Part shown: piece by piece, positions 17,842 through 27,146 of the stretch | Numbering within the stretch: the stretch's first letter is position 1 | How the letters are laid out: the number at the start of each line of letters is the position of its first letter | Source of the DNA: Nostoc sp. PCC 7107 | Lineage (GTDB): Bacteria > Cyanobacteriota > Cyanobacteriia > Cyanobacteriales > Nostocaceae | Length of the DNA: 64,000 bases | Direction of reading: 5' to 3' | Assembly: GCF_000316625.1 (NCBI RefSeq) | Contig: NC_019676.1 | Coordinates: 5,970,501 to 6,034,500 of the forward strand | The notes under the pieces: model-generated | What the model was told of the DNA's origin: nothing | What the model saw: only the letters and a program-made list of their open reading frames with translations | The model's database searches: none | Program-made: the position numbers and the translations under genes

Positions 17842-18012
17842 TTAGCTAACGCCCAAGGCAAGCAAAACTAGAGCAGTAACTAGTAGGGTAGCAACGGCAC
17901 CTTGTAATTTGTAACGATTTTGCCTCTCTTGGTTGGGATATTCAGCGTAGTAAATTTGGGGTTCAGTTGCGTAGTTATTCAGAAGACCGCTTTCGTTAAT
18001 GGTGGTATACAT
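17842..18012 (-). CDS. psb34: Psb34 / ssl1498-family light-harvesting-like protein
   Basis: A 56-residue single-helix protein read directly from the DNA. The N-terminal half contains LLNNYATEPQIYYAEYP, the hallmark of the family named after Synechocystis ssl1498, and the C-terminal half is one membrane helix (AVATLLVTALVLLALGV). Psb34 binds CP47-containing photosystem II assembly intermediates and is related to the Hlips. It has its own terminator. The family assignment is from the N-terminal motif and overall layout. Confidence 0.8.
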   Translation of the reverse strand: MYTTINESGLLNNYATEPQIYYAEYPNQERQNRYKLQGAVATLLVTALVLLALGVS

Positions 18013-18310
18013 AATTTTTTTTGTGATTTGTTACTTTATATAAATAATTCTAACTTTATTGTTACAAATATTCAATAGCACTTGACAATAAATAACAAAT
18101 ACTATCTATAAGATAGGCTTATCAAGGATGACTGGAGCGTCAGTCCTAATATCTGAAAAGGATTAAAGTTATAGACTCGACTCTGTTAAAATGCAGAACT
18201 GCGGCATTCGCTCTCAGTCTTTGCGTACTGCCCATCCCACCCTTCAAATGTGCGTCCGCCTAAGACTGATGCCGCCAGCGGCGACAGGCCGATGTTATTT
18301 ACGGAGTTCT
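18013..18310. other. Long leader of the DEAD-box helicase gene
   Basis: This 298-bp region lies between divergent genes. A hairpin-like element around 18127-18150 (GGATGAC / GTCAGTCC with a bulge) and a GC-richer stretch at 18190-18300 precede the helicase ATG. Long structured leaders are common in cold-induced helicase genes; here this is inference. Confidence 0.4.
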
Positions 18311-19621
18311 ATGTCTTTTTCTCATCTCGGCTTGTCTAATGAAATCATCCGTGCTGTCACCGAGCTAGGATACACCAAACCCACGCCTATTCAGATGCAG
18401 GCGATTCCTGCCGTTTTGTCAGGGCGTGATTTGTTAGCTGGGGCGCAAACGGGGACTGGAAAAACTGCCAGCTTCACTCTGCCGCTGCTGCAAAAATTGT
18501 CGTCTGAAAAGAGCCTTAAAAGCACATCTTATGAATGTTTCCCAATTCGGGCGCTAATTCTCACTCCGACTCGTGAATTAGCCGCCCAAGTAGAGCTAAA
18601 TGTGCGTGAGTATAGCAAGTACCTGAAGTTGAACACGATGGCGATGTTTGGCGGGGTCAGCATTAATCCACAAAAAAAGCTGTTGAGAGGTCGAGTGGAT
18701 ATTCTGGTCGCTACGCCAGGGCGACTGCTAGACCATGTACAGCAGCGGACGGTGAACCTGTCAAATGTTGAGTTTTTAGTCCTGGATGAAGCAGACCGGA
18801 TGTTGGATATGGGTTTTATCCGTGATATCCGTCGCATTCTCTCGCTTTTACCAAAACAGAGACAAAACTTATTATTCTTCGCTACCTTCTCGGACAAAAT
18901 CAAGGAACTAGCTACCGGGTTGCTAGATAACCCAGAGATGATCGAGGTAGCACGCCGTAACGTTACTGCCGACACTGTGACACAAAAAGTCTACAAGGTA
19001 GATCGCGATCGCAAGTGCCAATTACTTGTTCAGCTGATTCGGCAAAATAACTGGTATCAAGTGCTAGTGTTCACGCGGACAAAGTATGGTGCTGACCGTC
19101 TGGTGAAGCAGTTGACCCAAGAACGTATTCAAGCACTGGCTATTCACGGTAATAAAAGTCAATCGGCACGTACCCACGCTTTGGCTAAATTCAAAAACGA
19201 CAGTTTACAGGTATTGGTCGCAACAGACATTGCTGCACGTGGTCTCGACATCAGCGAACTCCCTCATGTGGTCAATTTCGATTTACCCAATGTTCCAGAA
19301 GATTATGTTCATCGCATTGGTCGCACTGGTCGCGCGGGTGCATCAGGTAAAGCTGTATCGCTGGTGTGTGCCGATGAATATGATCTGTTGGCAGATATCG
19401 AAACGCTAATTAAACAACGATTGCCTTTTGAAGTGGTTACTGGTTTTGGTGCTAATTCACAAATCAAGCCCGAACCAATTACCGATGAACGCAAGCATAG
19501 ACCCAAAGGCAAAAAGCGTCCCGATCGCTCTAGTACTAAACCCACATCACAAAAATCGCCTCGGCAAACGGTGAAAGGTGCTAAAAAATCTGATGATCGT
19601 CCTGACACATCACACCGTTAG
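18311..19621 (+). CDS. DEAD-box RNA helicase (RhlE/Crh type)
   Basis: A 436-residue ATP-dependent RNA helicase. Visible motifs: Q motif (TPIQMQAIP), I (AQTGTGKT, about 45-52), Ia (PTRELAAQ), Ib (TPGRLLD), II (DEADRMLD) and VI ([10 protein letters not shown]). Motif III, normally SAT, reads FAT (Phe at residue 190), which is unusual. The C-terminus after about 375 is a basic tail rich in Lys, Arg, Pro and Ser that may bind RNA. The start at 18311 gives the standard MSFSHLGLS opening of RhlE-type proteins; the frame is open upstream but reads like leader. Cyanobacterial relatives include the cold-induced CrhC and the redox/cold-regulated CrhR; orthology to either is not shown. Confidence 0.93.
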   Translation: MSFSHLGLSNEIIRAVTELGYTKPTPIQMQAIPAVLSGRDLLAGAQTGTGKTASFTLPLLQKLSSEKSLKSTSYECFPIRALILTPTRELAAQVELNVREYSKYLKLNTMAMFGGVSINPQKKLLRGRVDILVATPGRLLDHVQQRTVNLSNVEFLVLDEADRMLDMGFIRDIRRILSLLPKQRQNLLFFATFSDKIKELATGLLDNPEMIEVARRNVTADTVTQKVYKVDRDRKCQLLVQLIRQNNWYQVLVFTRTKYGADRLVKQLTQERIQALAIHGNKSQSARTHALAKFKNDSLQVLVATDIAARGLDISELPHVVNFDLPNVPEDYVHRIGRTGRAGASGKAVSLVCADEYDLLADIETLIKQRLPFEVVTGFGANSQIKPEPITDERKHRPKGKKRPDRSSTKPTSQKSPRQTVKGAKKSDDRPDTSHR

Positions 19622-19627
19622 GCTAAA

Positions 19628-20029
19628 TTATTTTAGTTTTGATCCCCGAACTATCAGCCGCAACCACAGCCATCCTAAGCCACTCCCAATAAAATAATAG
19701 GGAAAATCAACCCAGGTGAAGGCAGTACCAATTAACATTCTGCCCCACCAAAATGAACGTACCCAAATCAGAAATGGTGGATGCCACAATTGCATAAACT
19801 CTATTAAGGAAGTAATAACCAATACCCATAAAGGGATTTGCCAAACAGAAGCGCGAGTGGTTGTAAATAGAAAGGCGAACAAACACCAAAATATCTGGTA
19901 AAAAATCCCGCCTACTTCTTGGTTTAACCACGAAACAGAATAGCGATAGTGGCTGTAGAAAAGTCCAATGGGGAGAATAATAGTCAGAGAAAAAATTGTT
20001 CGCCAGCGCAGGCTTTTAAAGAGTGGCAT
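19628..20029 (-). CDS. DUF2809 family membrane protein
   Basis: A 133-residue protein with four hydrophobic segments. The motif EFMQLWHPPFLIWVRS followed by a GTAFTWVDFPYYFIG segment matches DUF2809. Function is unknown. Convergent with the helicase gene, separated by only six bases. Confidence 0.8.
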   Translation of the reverse strand: MPLFKSLRWRTIFSLTIILPIGLFYSHYRYSVSWLNQEVGGIFYQIFWCLFAFLFTTTRASVWQIPLWVLVITSLIEFMQLWHPPFLIWVRSFWWGRMLIGTAFTWVDFPYYFIGSGLGWLWLRLIVRGSKLK

Positions 20030-20064
20030 TATGTGGCGTTTCCAATCAAATATTCCTCCCCATA

Positions 20065-21078
20065 CTATTCCCCGTAGTTATTGCCTGTCACCTTACCTCG
20101 AAAAACAATATATTGATAAAGGTTGTAAAACAACATCACCGGAATCAAAAAGCCGATAAAAATAATCATGATTACTAAGGAACTCGGATCGGCTGATGCT
20201 TCATAGATAGTAATTCTTGTGGGGATGATGTAGGGAAAAACAATCAAACCTAGGCCAATAAAGGACAATACAAATAACAGAATTGTCCAGACAAAAGGCG
20301 CTCGTTCTTCTTTGCGGTTGAGACTCTGCCAAAGTTGCCAAATTAACCAGACACCCAGAAGTGGAATAAGAGTAAAAATATAAACTAAAGGCTGTTGAAA
20401 TAAGCGAGACCTGGCACTTTCATAGATTATGGGTGTGCTAATTGTAATGGCGATCGCACCCACTAATGTTGTCAAAGCGGCAATTTTCGCAGTTTTGTAG
20501 TGGGTTTCCTGTAAATCTCCTGTGGTTTTCCACACGAGATATGTTGACCCAATCAACACATATCCTTGAATTAAAGTTAATGCTACTAGCAAAGATGGCA
20601 AACTTAACCAATCCCAGGTGCTACCAATAAAATGTCCTGTCTCATCAACATTAATACCTTTGAGTACGGCACCAAGGGCGAATCCTTGTCCAAGTGCAGC
20701 GATAAAACTTCCTGTCCCAAAAGCAAAATTCCAAAATAACTTGCGTCTGGATAATTCTCGAAATTCAAACGCTACACCGCGAAAAATAAACCCAAACACC
20801 ATAACAAAAATTGGAATATACAAAGCATTTAAAATTGTGCCGTAAGCCAAAGGAAAAGCCCCAAATAATCCGCCTCCCATTAACACCAACCAAGTTTCAT
20901 TCGCATCCCAAATGTTGCTTAAGCTAGTCATTAAAATTCCTCGACGTTCATCATCGGAGGATGTAAGAGATAAGATACCTACTCCCAAATCAAAGCCGTC
21001 TAACATGACATAAAGGAATAAAAATAGAGCTAAAATTACAAACCAAACTTGCGGTAGAAAATACTTGAGCGTCTCCAT
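20065..21078 (-). CDS. cydB: Cytochrome bd-type quinol oxidase, subunit II
   Basis: A 337-residue polytopic membrane protein. The N-terminus has YVMLDGFDLGVGIL and then WDANETWLVLMGGGLFGAFP, both hallmarks of CydB. With CydA it forms the cyanide-insensitive (bd-like) terminal quinol oxidase that oxidises plastoquinol and reduces oxygen to water. It follows cydA on the same strand after a 265-bp gap filled with palindromes. No CydX-like small ORF was seen next to it. Confidence 0.96.
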   Translation of the reverse strand: METLKYFLPQVWFVILALFLFLYVMLDGFDLGVGILSLTSSDDERRGILMTSLSNIWDANETWLVLMGGGLFGAFPLAYGTILNALYIPIFVMVFGFIFRGVAFEFRELSRRKLFWNFAFGTGSFIAALGQGFALGAVLKGINVDETGHFIGSTWDWLSLPSLLVALTLIQGYVLIGSTYLVWKTTGDLQETHYKTAKIAALTTLVGAIAITISTPIIYESARSRLFQQPLVYIFTLIPLLGVWLIWQLWQSLNRKEERAPFVWTILLFVLSFIGLGLIVFPYIIPTRITIYEASADPSSLVIMIIFIGFLIPVMLFYNLYQYIVFRGKVTGNNYGE

Positions 21079-21183
21079 AAAATATCCTATTTAAATAGTT
21101 TTACCAGGGGATAGTTAACAGATAAAAGGTAACAGAATAACCCAACAAAATTTTTAGAATGTTGGGTTTAACTTATTCATCCG

Positions 21184-21288
21184 CCTTGAACTTAAGTTCA
21201 AGGCTAATAGCTGAAGTCTACTCAAGTAGACTAAAAAATCTTGGCTATGTTTAGTACTTTTGCTATGAGTAAGGAACTTGAGTTCCTT
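21184..21288. repeat. Cluster of three palindromes between cydA and cydB
   Basis: A perfect 20-bp palindrome (CCTTGAACTTAAGTTCAAGG, 21184-21203) is followed by AGTCTACT-CA-AGTAGACT (21215-21232) and AAGGAACT-TG-AGTTCCTT (21271-21288). All three share an ACTTAAGT/ACTCAAGT-like centre. They could be a dispersed palindromic repeat or processing sites within the cydAB transcript. Confidence 0.7.
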
Positions 21289-21343
21289 GCTAGACTTCGT
21301 TACACCCCCCATTTCAGACTTCAGACTTCACACTTCAGACTTT

Positions 21344-22789
21344 TTATTGTTGTGCTTCAACAGGACGTTCATCTGCTACAAACTCCCCTGGTGTAGTATC
21401 GACAGCGGCTTTAGTAATTTCTGCACCGGGAATCGGTAATTCAAGATTTGGCCCTCTGCGAATGATGCGACTACCAAAATACATCGCGGCGATAAATAAC
21501 AAGCTGTAAACGACTGCAAAAGCCGTGAGGGAAGTTAAAACGTTACTTGCAGGAAGACGGGATGCTGCATCAACTGTCCGAATTTGTCCGTAAAGCGTCC
21601 AAGGTTGTCGTCCCACGCAACGCACAATCCAGCCTGATTCGACAGCGATGTATCCTAAAGGTGCAGCAAATACCCAAGCTAACATCAGCCAACGTTGCTG
21701 AGTAATATTTTTGGCTGATAATTTCCCACGTAACCACTGCAAAGTACTCAACAGCATTAATCCAGCAAAGAAAAATCCAATGGCGATCATCACACGGAAG
21801 GCGTAGTAAATCAAACCTACCAAATGTGGTCTATCTTCTGGTTTCCACTCTTTTAAGCCGCGTACTGGTTCAGAAAGATTCTGCTTGAATTCCAGAATGT
21901 AACCCAAGGCATTGGGAATGGTAATTTCCCAATCATTTTTTTGGGCTTTTTCGTTGGGTATGGCCAACAGACTCCAATCTGCGGGTTGTCCTGCGGGTGT
22001 GCTTGACCACTGCGCTTCCATTGCGGCGAGTTTTGTGGGTTGATAGTGATAAACTTGTTCGCCGCTTAAATGACCGATATATATTTGTAATGGAGTAACT
22101 GCGATCGCAGCTGCTAAAACTATCTTTAAAGACTTGGCAAAAAACTCTGGATGGCGTTTTTGCAAAATATACCAAGCACTAATTCCGCCAATGACAAATA
22201 GCGAAGTCTCCAGTGTGGCAAAAAACATGTGCAGCACACTGTTAGCCATGAAAGGATTGAACATCGCCTGAAAATAATCATGGACAACAAACTTGCCATT
22301 CACCATCTCCCCACCGGCTGGTGTTTGCATCCAAGAATTTGCTGTCAAAATCCACAAAGTCGAAAGGTTCGCACCCACAGCCACCAAAATTGTCGAGAGA
22401 TAGTGAATCGCAGGATTGACGCGCTCCCAACCAAATAACATAATTCCTAAAAAAGCTGCTTCTAGCATGAACGCCCAAGAAGCTTCAAAACCAATCACAC
22501 TACCAAAAAAATTCCCCACAGCTTCCGAGAAAGGAGCCCAGTTAGTCCCAAACTGAAATTCCATTGGAATACCCGTAGCTACCCCAATTCCAAAGTTGAG
22601 GACGTAAAACTTCGACCAAAAACGCGCATGAAGGTAATAATCAGGATTGCGAGTTTTTAGCCAGAGTCCCTCAACAATCACCAAATAAATGCCCATTCCT
22701 GTAGTCAGTACAGGCCAAAGTATATGAAATATCGCTGTCAGCGCAAACTGCATCCGTGATAGCACCACTGAATCGGATAAAAACTCCAC
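21344..22789 (-). CDS. cydA: Cytochrome bd-type quinol oxidase, subunit I
   Basis: A 481-residue polytopic protein that carries the haems and the quinol site. The N-terminus SRMQFALTAIFHILWPVL holds the first haem-ligand His, and GIPMEFQFGTNWAPFSEAVG holds the conserved region around the second helix pair. A further conserved segment is WIVRCVGRQPWTLYGQIRT. The Q-loop region (about 250-330) is short, as in the cyanide-insensitive oxidase group. It is upstream of cydB on the same strand. Confidence 0.96.
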   Translation of the reverse strand: MEFLSDSVVLSRMQFALTAIFHILWPVLTTGMGIYLVIVEGLWLKTRNPDYYLHARFWSKFYVLNFGIGVATGIPMEFQFGTNWAPFSEAVGNFFGSVIGFEASWAFMLEAAFLGIMLFGWERVNPAIHYLSTILVAVGANLSTLWILTANSWMQTPAGGEMVNGKFVVHDYFQAMFNPFMANSVLHMFFATLETSLFVIGGISAWYILQKRHPEFFAKSLKIVLAAAIAVTPLQIYIGHLSGEQVYHYQPTKLAAMEAQWSSTPAGQPADWSLLAIPNEKAQKNDWEITIPNALGYILEFKQNLSEPVRGLKEWKPEDRPHLVGLIYYAFRVMIAIGFFFAGLMLLSTLQWLRGKLSAKNITQQRWLMLAWVFAAPLGYIAVESGWIVRCVGRQPWTLYGQIRTVDAASRLPASNVLTSLTAFAVVYSLLFIAAMYFGSRIIRRGPNLELPIPGAEITKAAVDTTPGEFVADERPVEAQQ

Positions 22790-23090
22790 GAATTTTCTCC
22801 ACTAGCAAACCACAGTCTTTAGGATAAACGTTTGACTCTTCGTCACAATATTTCAAAAGGTTACATTTAGATTAATATTTTCCTAAATTGCCTAAATAAC
22901 ACATTCTTTGATGCTCATCTGCAATAAATATGTAGAATTGAAAAAAGTCGTGTCTATTTATCAGGGCTTACGCATAAACTATGGAAAATCCAACTACTCC
23001 AGACGCAGAGTTCACAGAGGAATGAGAGTTTGAGAGGTTTTTTATGTAAGTCTTAATTTAGAAAACTACTCAACTCTTATTAAATCTAAT
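22790..23090. other. Intergenic region between cydA and the AAA ATPase
   Basis: About 300 bp between divergent genes. It should contain the cydA promoter and holds a diverged MITE copy (22962-23055) directly upstream of the ATPase gene. Confidence 0.5.
22962..23055. mobile_element. Diverged second copy of the 93-bp MITE
   Basis: Ends CAGGGCTTACGC and ATGTAAGTCTTA match the terminal repeats of the hicA-inserted element imperfectly. The interior shares GGAAAATC, GACGCAGAG, and GAATGAGAGTTTGAGAGG-like blocks in the same order. It lies 35 bases upstream of the AAA ATPase start and may affect its expression. The flanking duplication is not clear. Confidence 0.8.
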
Positions 23091-24413
23091 ATGAATCAAC
23101 CACTACTGAAGTTTATTGTCACTAAAAACTATAAGAATTTGTCATTAGAAGATGCGATTAATCTGGAAAATTTAAACATATTTATAGGTTCAAATGGTTC
23201 AGGGAAAAGTAATTATATCAGTTGCTTAAAACTTTTAAGAGATAGCCTAACAGAAATTACTGACGAAAGTCGTCGCGTTAGTAGCTTTAAAGATGCGGTT
23301 TTACAAATTGGTGGTGATAGAATCTTAGATGCAAATGTTAAAAACTCGGATCAAGTAAAATTTATATACTGTTTTTATTTTCCTGAAAATCTTCCAAATC
23401 AAAATAATATATGCTTTAATAATATATTATTTAATTTAGAGCTTGATGTAAGTAGAAATAGAAATGGCTTCGGAGGATTCTTTCTCTCTAAAGAAGATTT
23501 ATACGGTGTTGAAAAAATAGGTAAATCAGCATCTAATCCATTTTATTATTATCAAGCTCTGTTTGACATATTTGGTAGAAATTCTATATCAATCTCTAAT
23601 AAAATAGACCAATCCGATAATATCACATTGACGGATTCAAATAATATAAGAGAGAATTCTTTACTCTTTTCTTCTATTCTCAAGCTGCTGGAATATAGTA
23701 AACATCCTGTTTATTCTACACCTGTTTACAAAGTTAGAAAGGACTTGATAGAGTTTGTTTCAAAATGGCAATTTTATAACGCCAATAATATGGACATAAA
23801 TCTCATCAGAATGTCAGAGCCAAAACTGGGAGGAAGTGACATTTATTTATCAAAAACTGGAGATAACTTACCGTTAGTAATAGATAACTTATTTCAACGA
23901 GATATAGATTTTGAAGAAAGTCTCAACCTAGCTTTGAAATCAATTTTACCTAAAAGCCGTCGTCTGCGTCCTATACGTTCTGGAAGACTATCTCTAACTT
24001 TAGAATGGTACTTTGAAGATATCAAAGAACCTTTTTATATAAATGAATTATCTGATGGCACGGTGAGAATGTTATGTTGGGCTACTATCTTACATTCCCC
24101 AGTTCTACCGTCGTTACTAGTAATTGATGAACCAGAATTAGGACTGCACGTATCATGGATGCCAGTTTTAGCTGAGTGGATTAAAAAAGCTGCTACAAAA
24201 ACTCAAGTAATTATCACCACACACAGTCCTGACCTTTTAGACCATTTTACAGATTTTTTAGAAAATGTTTTCTGTTTTTATTCAAAAGATAAAACCCATT
24301 TCTCTATCAAAACTCTCTCAAAAGAAATACTTAACGAAAAATTAGAAGAGGGATGGCAATTAGGTGATTTGTATCGTATCGGCGACCCCAGCGTTGGAGG
24401 ATGGCCGTGGTAG
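23091..24413 (+). CDS. AAA family ATPase (OLD/SMC-like, DUF2813-type)
   Basis: A 440-residue ABC/SMC-like ATPase. Walker A is GSNGSGKSN at about 33-41. Walker B and the D-loop are in LLVIDEPELGLHVSW at about 340-355, preceded by an ABC-like signature (NELSDGTVRML), and the switch His is in ITTHSPDLLDHF. This layout is that of OLD-family-like ATPases found in phage-defence modules. It lacks a fused nuclease; the next gene, overlapping by 13 bases, encodes a TOPRIM-like protein. The gene is AT-rich compared with its neighbours, which suggests acquisition. Its target is unknown. Confidence 0.85.
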   Translation: MNQPLLKFIVTKNYKNLSLEDAINLENLNIFIGSNGSGKSNYISCLKLLRDSLTEITDESRRVSSFKDAVLQIGGDRILDANVKNSDQVKFIYCFYFPENLPNQNNICFNNILFNLELDVSRNRNGFGGFFLSKEDLYGVEKIGKSASNPFYYYQALFDIFGRNSISISNKIDQSDNITLTDSNNIRENSLLFSSILKLLEYSKHPVYSTPVYKVRKDLIEFVSKWQFYNANNMDINLIRMSEPKLGGSDIYLSKTGDNLPLVIDNLFQRDIDFEESLNLALKSILPKSRRLRPIRSGRLSLTLEWYFEDIKEPFYINELSDGTVRMLCWATILHSPVLPSLLVIDEPELGLHVSWMPVLAEWIKKAATKTQVIITTHSPDLLDHFTDFLENVFCFYSKDKTHFSIKTLSKEILNEKLEEGWQLGDLYRIGDPSVGGWPW

Positions 24414-25126
24414 TATGGGTTTTTGCTGGTGGTGGGGAAGCTGAGGTTAGAGGCTTGATTCCTTTTTTAGAAAGAACTTTTCCCGGTTGTAAATTTGAAA
24501 GAAAAACGCCAGTATATCAAAAGCCTGGCCCTAAACCTAATAAAGTCAATAGTTATGGCAGAACTGGTAAAAGTTTGATTGAGCAAATTAAGCGAGAGTT
24601 ACCTACTGCTTTAAAGTACACACCAAATGAGTGTACTTTAATATTAGTTTTTGATGATTTAGATTGTCGCAATCCCAATGAGCAAAAAGAAAATATCTTA
24701 GCAGAAATATCAATAATCCCCGACTGTAACAATATAAATAAGTTTGTTGGGTTTGCATCTCCTGAATTGGAAGCTTGTATTCTTGCAGATTGGAACAATT
24801 CAGTAGCAAAACATCCCGATTTTAAAGGTAGACATGAGCGTATGCGTTGGTGGTTGAGTAAACAAAAAAATATTCCTTTTGATAATCCAGAATCATTTAG
24901 TGAGTACGACCCTAAAAGAGGTTGTTGTCAAGAAAAATTATCACAAGCACTAGTTGATTCAAGTGTTCTTGATGAGTTTGATAGTAGTTCAACACGCTTT
25001 TCTAAAGGATTACATACACCTGAGTTATTAAGCTATATCAATTCCAATGAAGTTCAAAAAAGATGCCCTTTATTTCGTGAACTCTATAACTACTTAAATA
25101 ATTTGTGTAACTCTGCATCAAGTTGA
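24401..25126 (+). CDS. TOPRIM-like protein (DUF4276-like), partner of the AAA ATPase
   Basis: A 241-residue soluble protein. The acidic residues of a TOPRIM fold can be traced: Glu13 in FAGGGEAEVRGLIPFL, the DxD in LVFDDLDC (Asp86 and Asp88), and Glu122 in SPELEACILADW. The latter motif is like that of DUF4276 and RloB-type proteins that sit beside AAA ATPases. A nuclease that needs metal is the likely activity. The start overlaps the ATPase gene by 13 bases, implying coupled translation. There are nine cysteines, more than usual for its neighbours. Assignment to DUF4276 is by motif only. Confidence 0.7.
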   Translation: MAVVVWVFAGGGEAEVRGLIPFLERTFPGCKFERKTPVYQKPGPKPNKVNSYGRTGKSLIEQIKRELPTALKYTPNECTLILVFDDLDCRNPNEQKENILAEISIIPDCNNINKFVGFASPELEACILADWNNSVAKHPDFKGRHERMRWWLSKQKNIPFDNPESFSEYDPKRGCCQEKLSQALVDSSVLDEFDSSSTRFSKGLHTPELLSYINSNEVQKRCPLFRELYNYLNNLCNSASS

Positions 25127-25158
25127 ATTTGCAGCTTATTAGTGGTAGATTACACCAT

Positions 25159-25190
25159 CTAATCCCTCTTCATCAATAAGGAGGGATTAG
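25159..25190 (+). terminator. Terminator of the ATPase/TOPRIM operon
   Basis: CTAATCCCTC and GAGGGATTAG form a perfect 10-bp stem with a 12-base loop, 33 bases after the stop codon. A T-rich stretch (GTTTTTAG) follows a few bases later. Confidence 0.65.
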
Positions 25191-25293
25191 GGTAAGTTTT
25201 TAGAAAAATCAAACCTAAAATTATCACTGTGTTGTCAGTTGCAATTTTGGCAAAATGTCAAAAAATATCCGGCTAATACACAGTTATTTGAGA

Positions 25294-26385
25294 TTAATTT
25301 ACCAAATCAGGAAACACTTCTTGCACCGCCGGATGTACAAGGCGATGATTCTGCACATTTACACCCTTGGCTAAAGATGGGTTAACATCCAGGGCTTTGA
25401 TGCCTAAATTTGCTAACTGCACAACGAATGGTAATGTGCTGTTGTTAAGTGCTTGGGCTGATGTCCAAGGTACTGCGCCTGGCATGTTGGGAACGCCATA
25501 ATGCACTACGCCTTCTTCAATGTATACAGGGTTGGTATGGGAGGTGGCATGTAAGGTTTCCACACAACCGCCTTGGTCAACAGCAACATCAACAATTACT
25601 GAACCAGGCTGCATTTTTTGTACCAATTCGCGGGGTACCAAAATTGGCGCTCTGCGTCCCAAAACTAAAACAGCACCGATAAGTAAGTCAGCTTCTTTAA
25701 CAGCAGTTTCTATGTGGGCAGAGTTACTATAAAGTAATTCAACTCTAGAACCGAACAAAGTTTCTAAATAAGATAAACGCTCAACATTTACATCTAAAAT
25801 CTGCACAGTTGCACCCATACCCACAGCAATTTTCGCTGCTTCCGTGCCGACTACACCACCACCTAAAATCACAACTTTACCCGGTTTAACACCAGGAACA
25901 CCGCCTAAAAGTACTCCTCTACCACCTTGCTGACGTTCTAGGAATCTCGCGCCAAACTGCACTGATAGCCGACCTGCTATGACACTCATAGGTGTGAGTA
26001 GGGGTAGTCTGTTAGGGCCTGGTTGTTCTACAGTTTCGTAGGCGATCGCACAAGTGCCACAATCAATTAAATGTTCGGTTAATTTGCGATCGGCTGCCAA
26101 ATGCAAATATGTAAACAATATTTGCCCTTTTTGCAAAAATTTATATTCGCTGGATAACGGCTCTTTGACTTTAACTACTAATTCTCGATTCCAAGCTGTT
26201 TCTGCTGATGAGACAATTTCTGCACCAGCGCTGATGTAATCTGCATCCGTAAAACCAGCACCATTACCTGCTTGTGTCTGGACAAAAATTTTATGCCCGT
26301 TTTCGTGTAGCACTCGCACACTAGATGGACTTAAACCGACTCGAAACTCTTGGTCTTTCGTTTCTTTGGGAACGCCAATTTCCAT
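25294..26385 (-). CDS. ald: Alanine dehydrogenase
   Basis: A 363-residue NAD-dependent enzyme that interconverts alanine and pyruvate plus ammonia. The N-terminus [18 protein letters not shown] is the family signature. The catalytic region has VVKVKEPL and [10 protein letters not shown] (active-site Lys and His), and the nucleotide-binding domain has [20 protein letters not shown]. Length matches the family. In diazotrophic Nostoc it is tied to nitrogen exchange in heterocysts. It stands alone. Confidence 0.96.
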   Translation of the reverse strand: MEIGVPKETKDQEFRVGLSPSSVRVLHENGHKIFVQTQAGNGAGFTDADYISAGAEIVSSAETAWNRELVVKVKEPLSSEYKFLQKGQILFTYLHLAADRKLTEHLIDCGTCAIAYETVEQPGPNRLPLLTPMSVIAGRLSVQFGARFLERQQGGRGVLLGGVPGVKPGKVVILGGGVVGTEAAKIAVGMGATVQILDVNVERLSYLETLFGSRVELLYSNSAHIETAVKEADLLIGAVLVLGRRAPILVPRELVQKMQPGSVIVDVAVDQGGCVETLHATSHTNPVYIEEGVVHYGVPNMPGAVPWTSAQALNNSTLPFVVQLANLGIKALDVNPSLAKGVNVQNHRLVHPAVQEVFPDLVN

Positions 26386-26695
26386 ATAACGCCTCTGATG
26401 AATTTTTGGTTTAATTTAGCCTGCCAGTCTCGGACTGACACTTCCGTATTAGATATAGCTATCTACAACCTTAGTTTTCCCTTTCACGGTAACAAAGCTG
26501 AAAACTCTTACCCTTGACTATTGTCATAGTTGACTACAATATATAAAGAATAATTACAAATTGTTAAACGAGCCTTCGCACAGCTAAATTTGAGAAGCTG
26601 CTAGAGCTTTCAAGTTCTCTTGCTCAAATCTTACAAAAGTGCTGATTTAACGTTTTACATTCAAGTCCCGTTTGCCGAACAGAGGTTTTTTGAAC
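26386..26695. other. Divergent promoter region of ald and hli
   Basis: About 310 bp with no gene. It includes a TTGACT at 26530 followed by an AT-rich tract and an HLR1-like sequence at about 26553-26569. Confidence 0.45.
26553..26569 (+). promoter_or_regulatory. Possible HLR1-like (RpaB) site upstream of hli
   Basis: ATTACAAATTGTTAAAC resembles the HLR1 direct repeat (TTACAWW-N2-KTTACAWW), with a good first half-site and a poor second. HLR1 elements bind the RpaB regulator at high-light genes. The match is partial and the distance to the ATG is about 125 bases, so this is tentative. Confidence 0.25.
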
Positions 26696-26866
26696 ATGAC
26701 ACAAACACAACCAACAGTTACCCCTAAACTAGAAGATCCCAAATTTGGTTTTAATGAATATGCCGAACGTCTGAATGGTCGGGCGGCGATGATTGGCTTT
26801 GGCTTAATGGTGGTAATTGAATACGTTACCAATCAAGGTGTGCTATCTTGGCTCGGTCTTAAGTAG
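26696..26866 (+). CDS. hli: High-light-inducible (Hlip/SCP) chlorophyll-binding protein
   Basis: A 56-residue one-helix protein. The chlorophyll a/b-binding motif is FNEYAERLNGRAAMIGFGLM, with the Glu and Asn/Arg ligand positions, and the helix continues to VIEYVTNQG. The ATG at 26696 is chosen because it begins the family-typical N-terminus. These proteins protect photosystem II assembly intermediates and quench excess energy. The copy stands alone. Confidence 0.94.
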   Translation: MTQTQPTVTPKLEDPKFGFNEYAERLNGRAAMIGFGLMVVIEYVTNQGVLSWLGLK

Positions 26867-27146
26867 TGCTATCACCAAGCAAAAGCTTTCTAGTTGTAAG
26901 CTAGTAAGTAGACAGGTTTAACCAGCTGGCATGTTCAGCTGGTTAAAACTTTATCAAGAGAACTATCTCTTAGATTTTCTGTCTATAACTTCGTAGGGTG
27001 GCAAATATGCCAGAAAGCTAATTGTTACACTTCCTCACCTACTGATCAAAATTATAATATTTAGATGTGTTTTTGATAAAAGACATCTGGCGGTGAGGTA
27101 TTCTCGGTAAACTGACACAAAGGTGATTTGGATAAACCAAGCTGTG

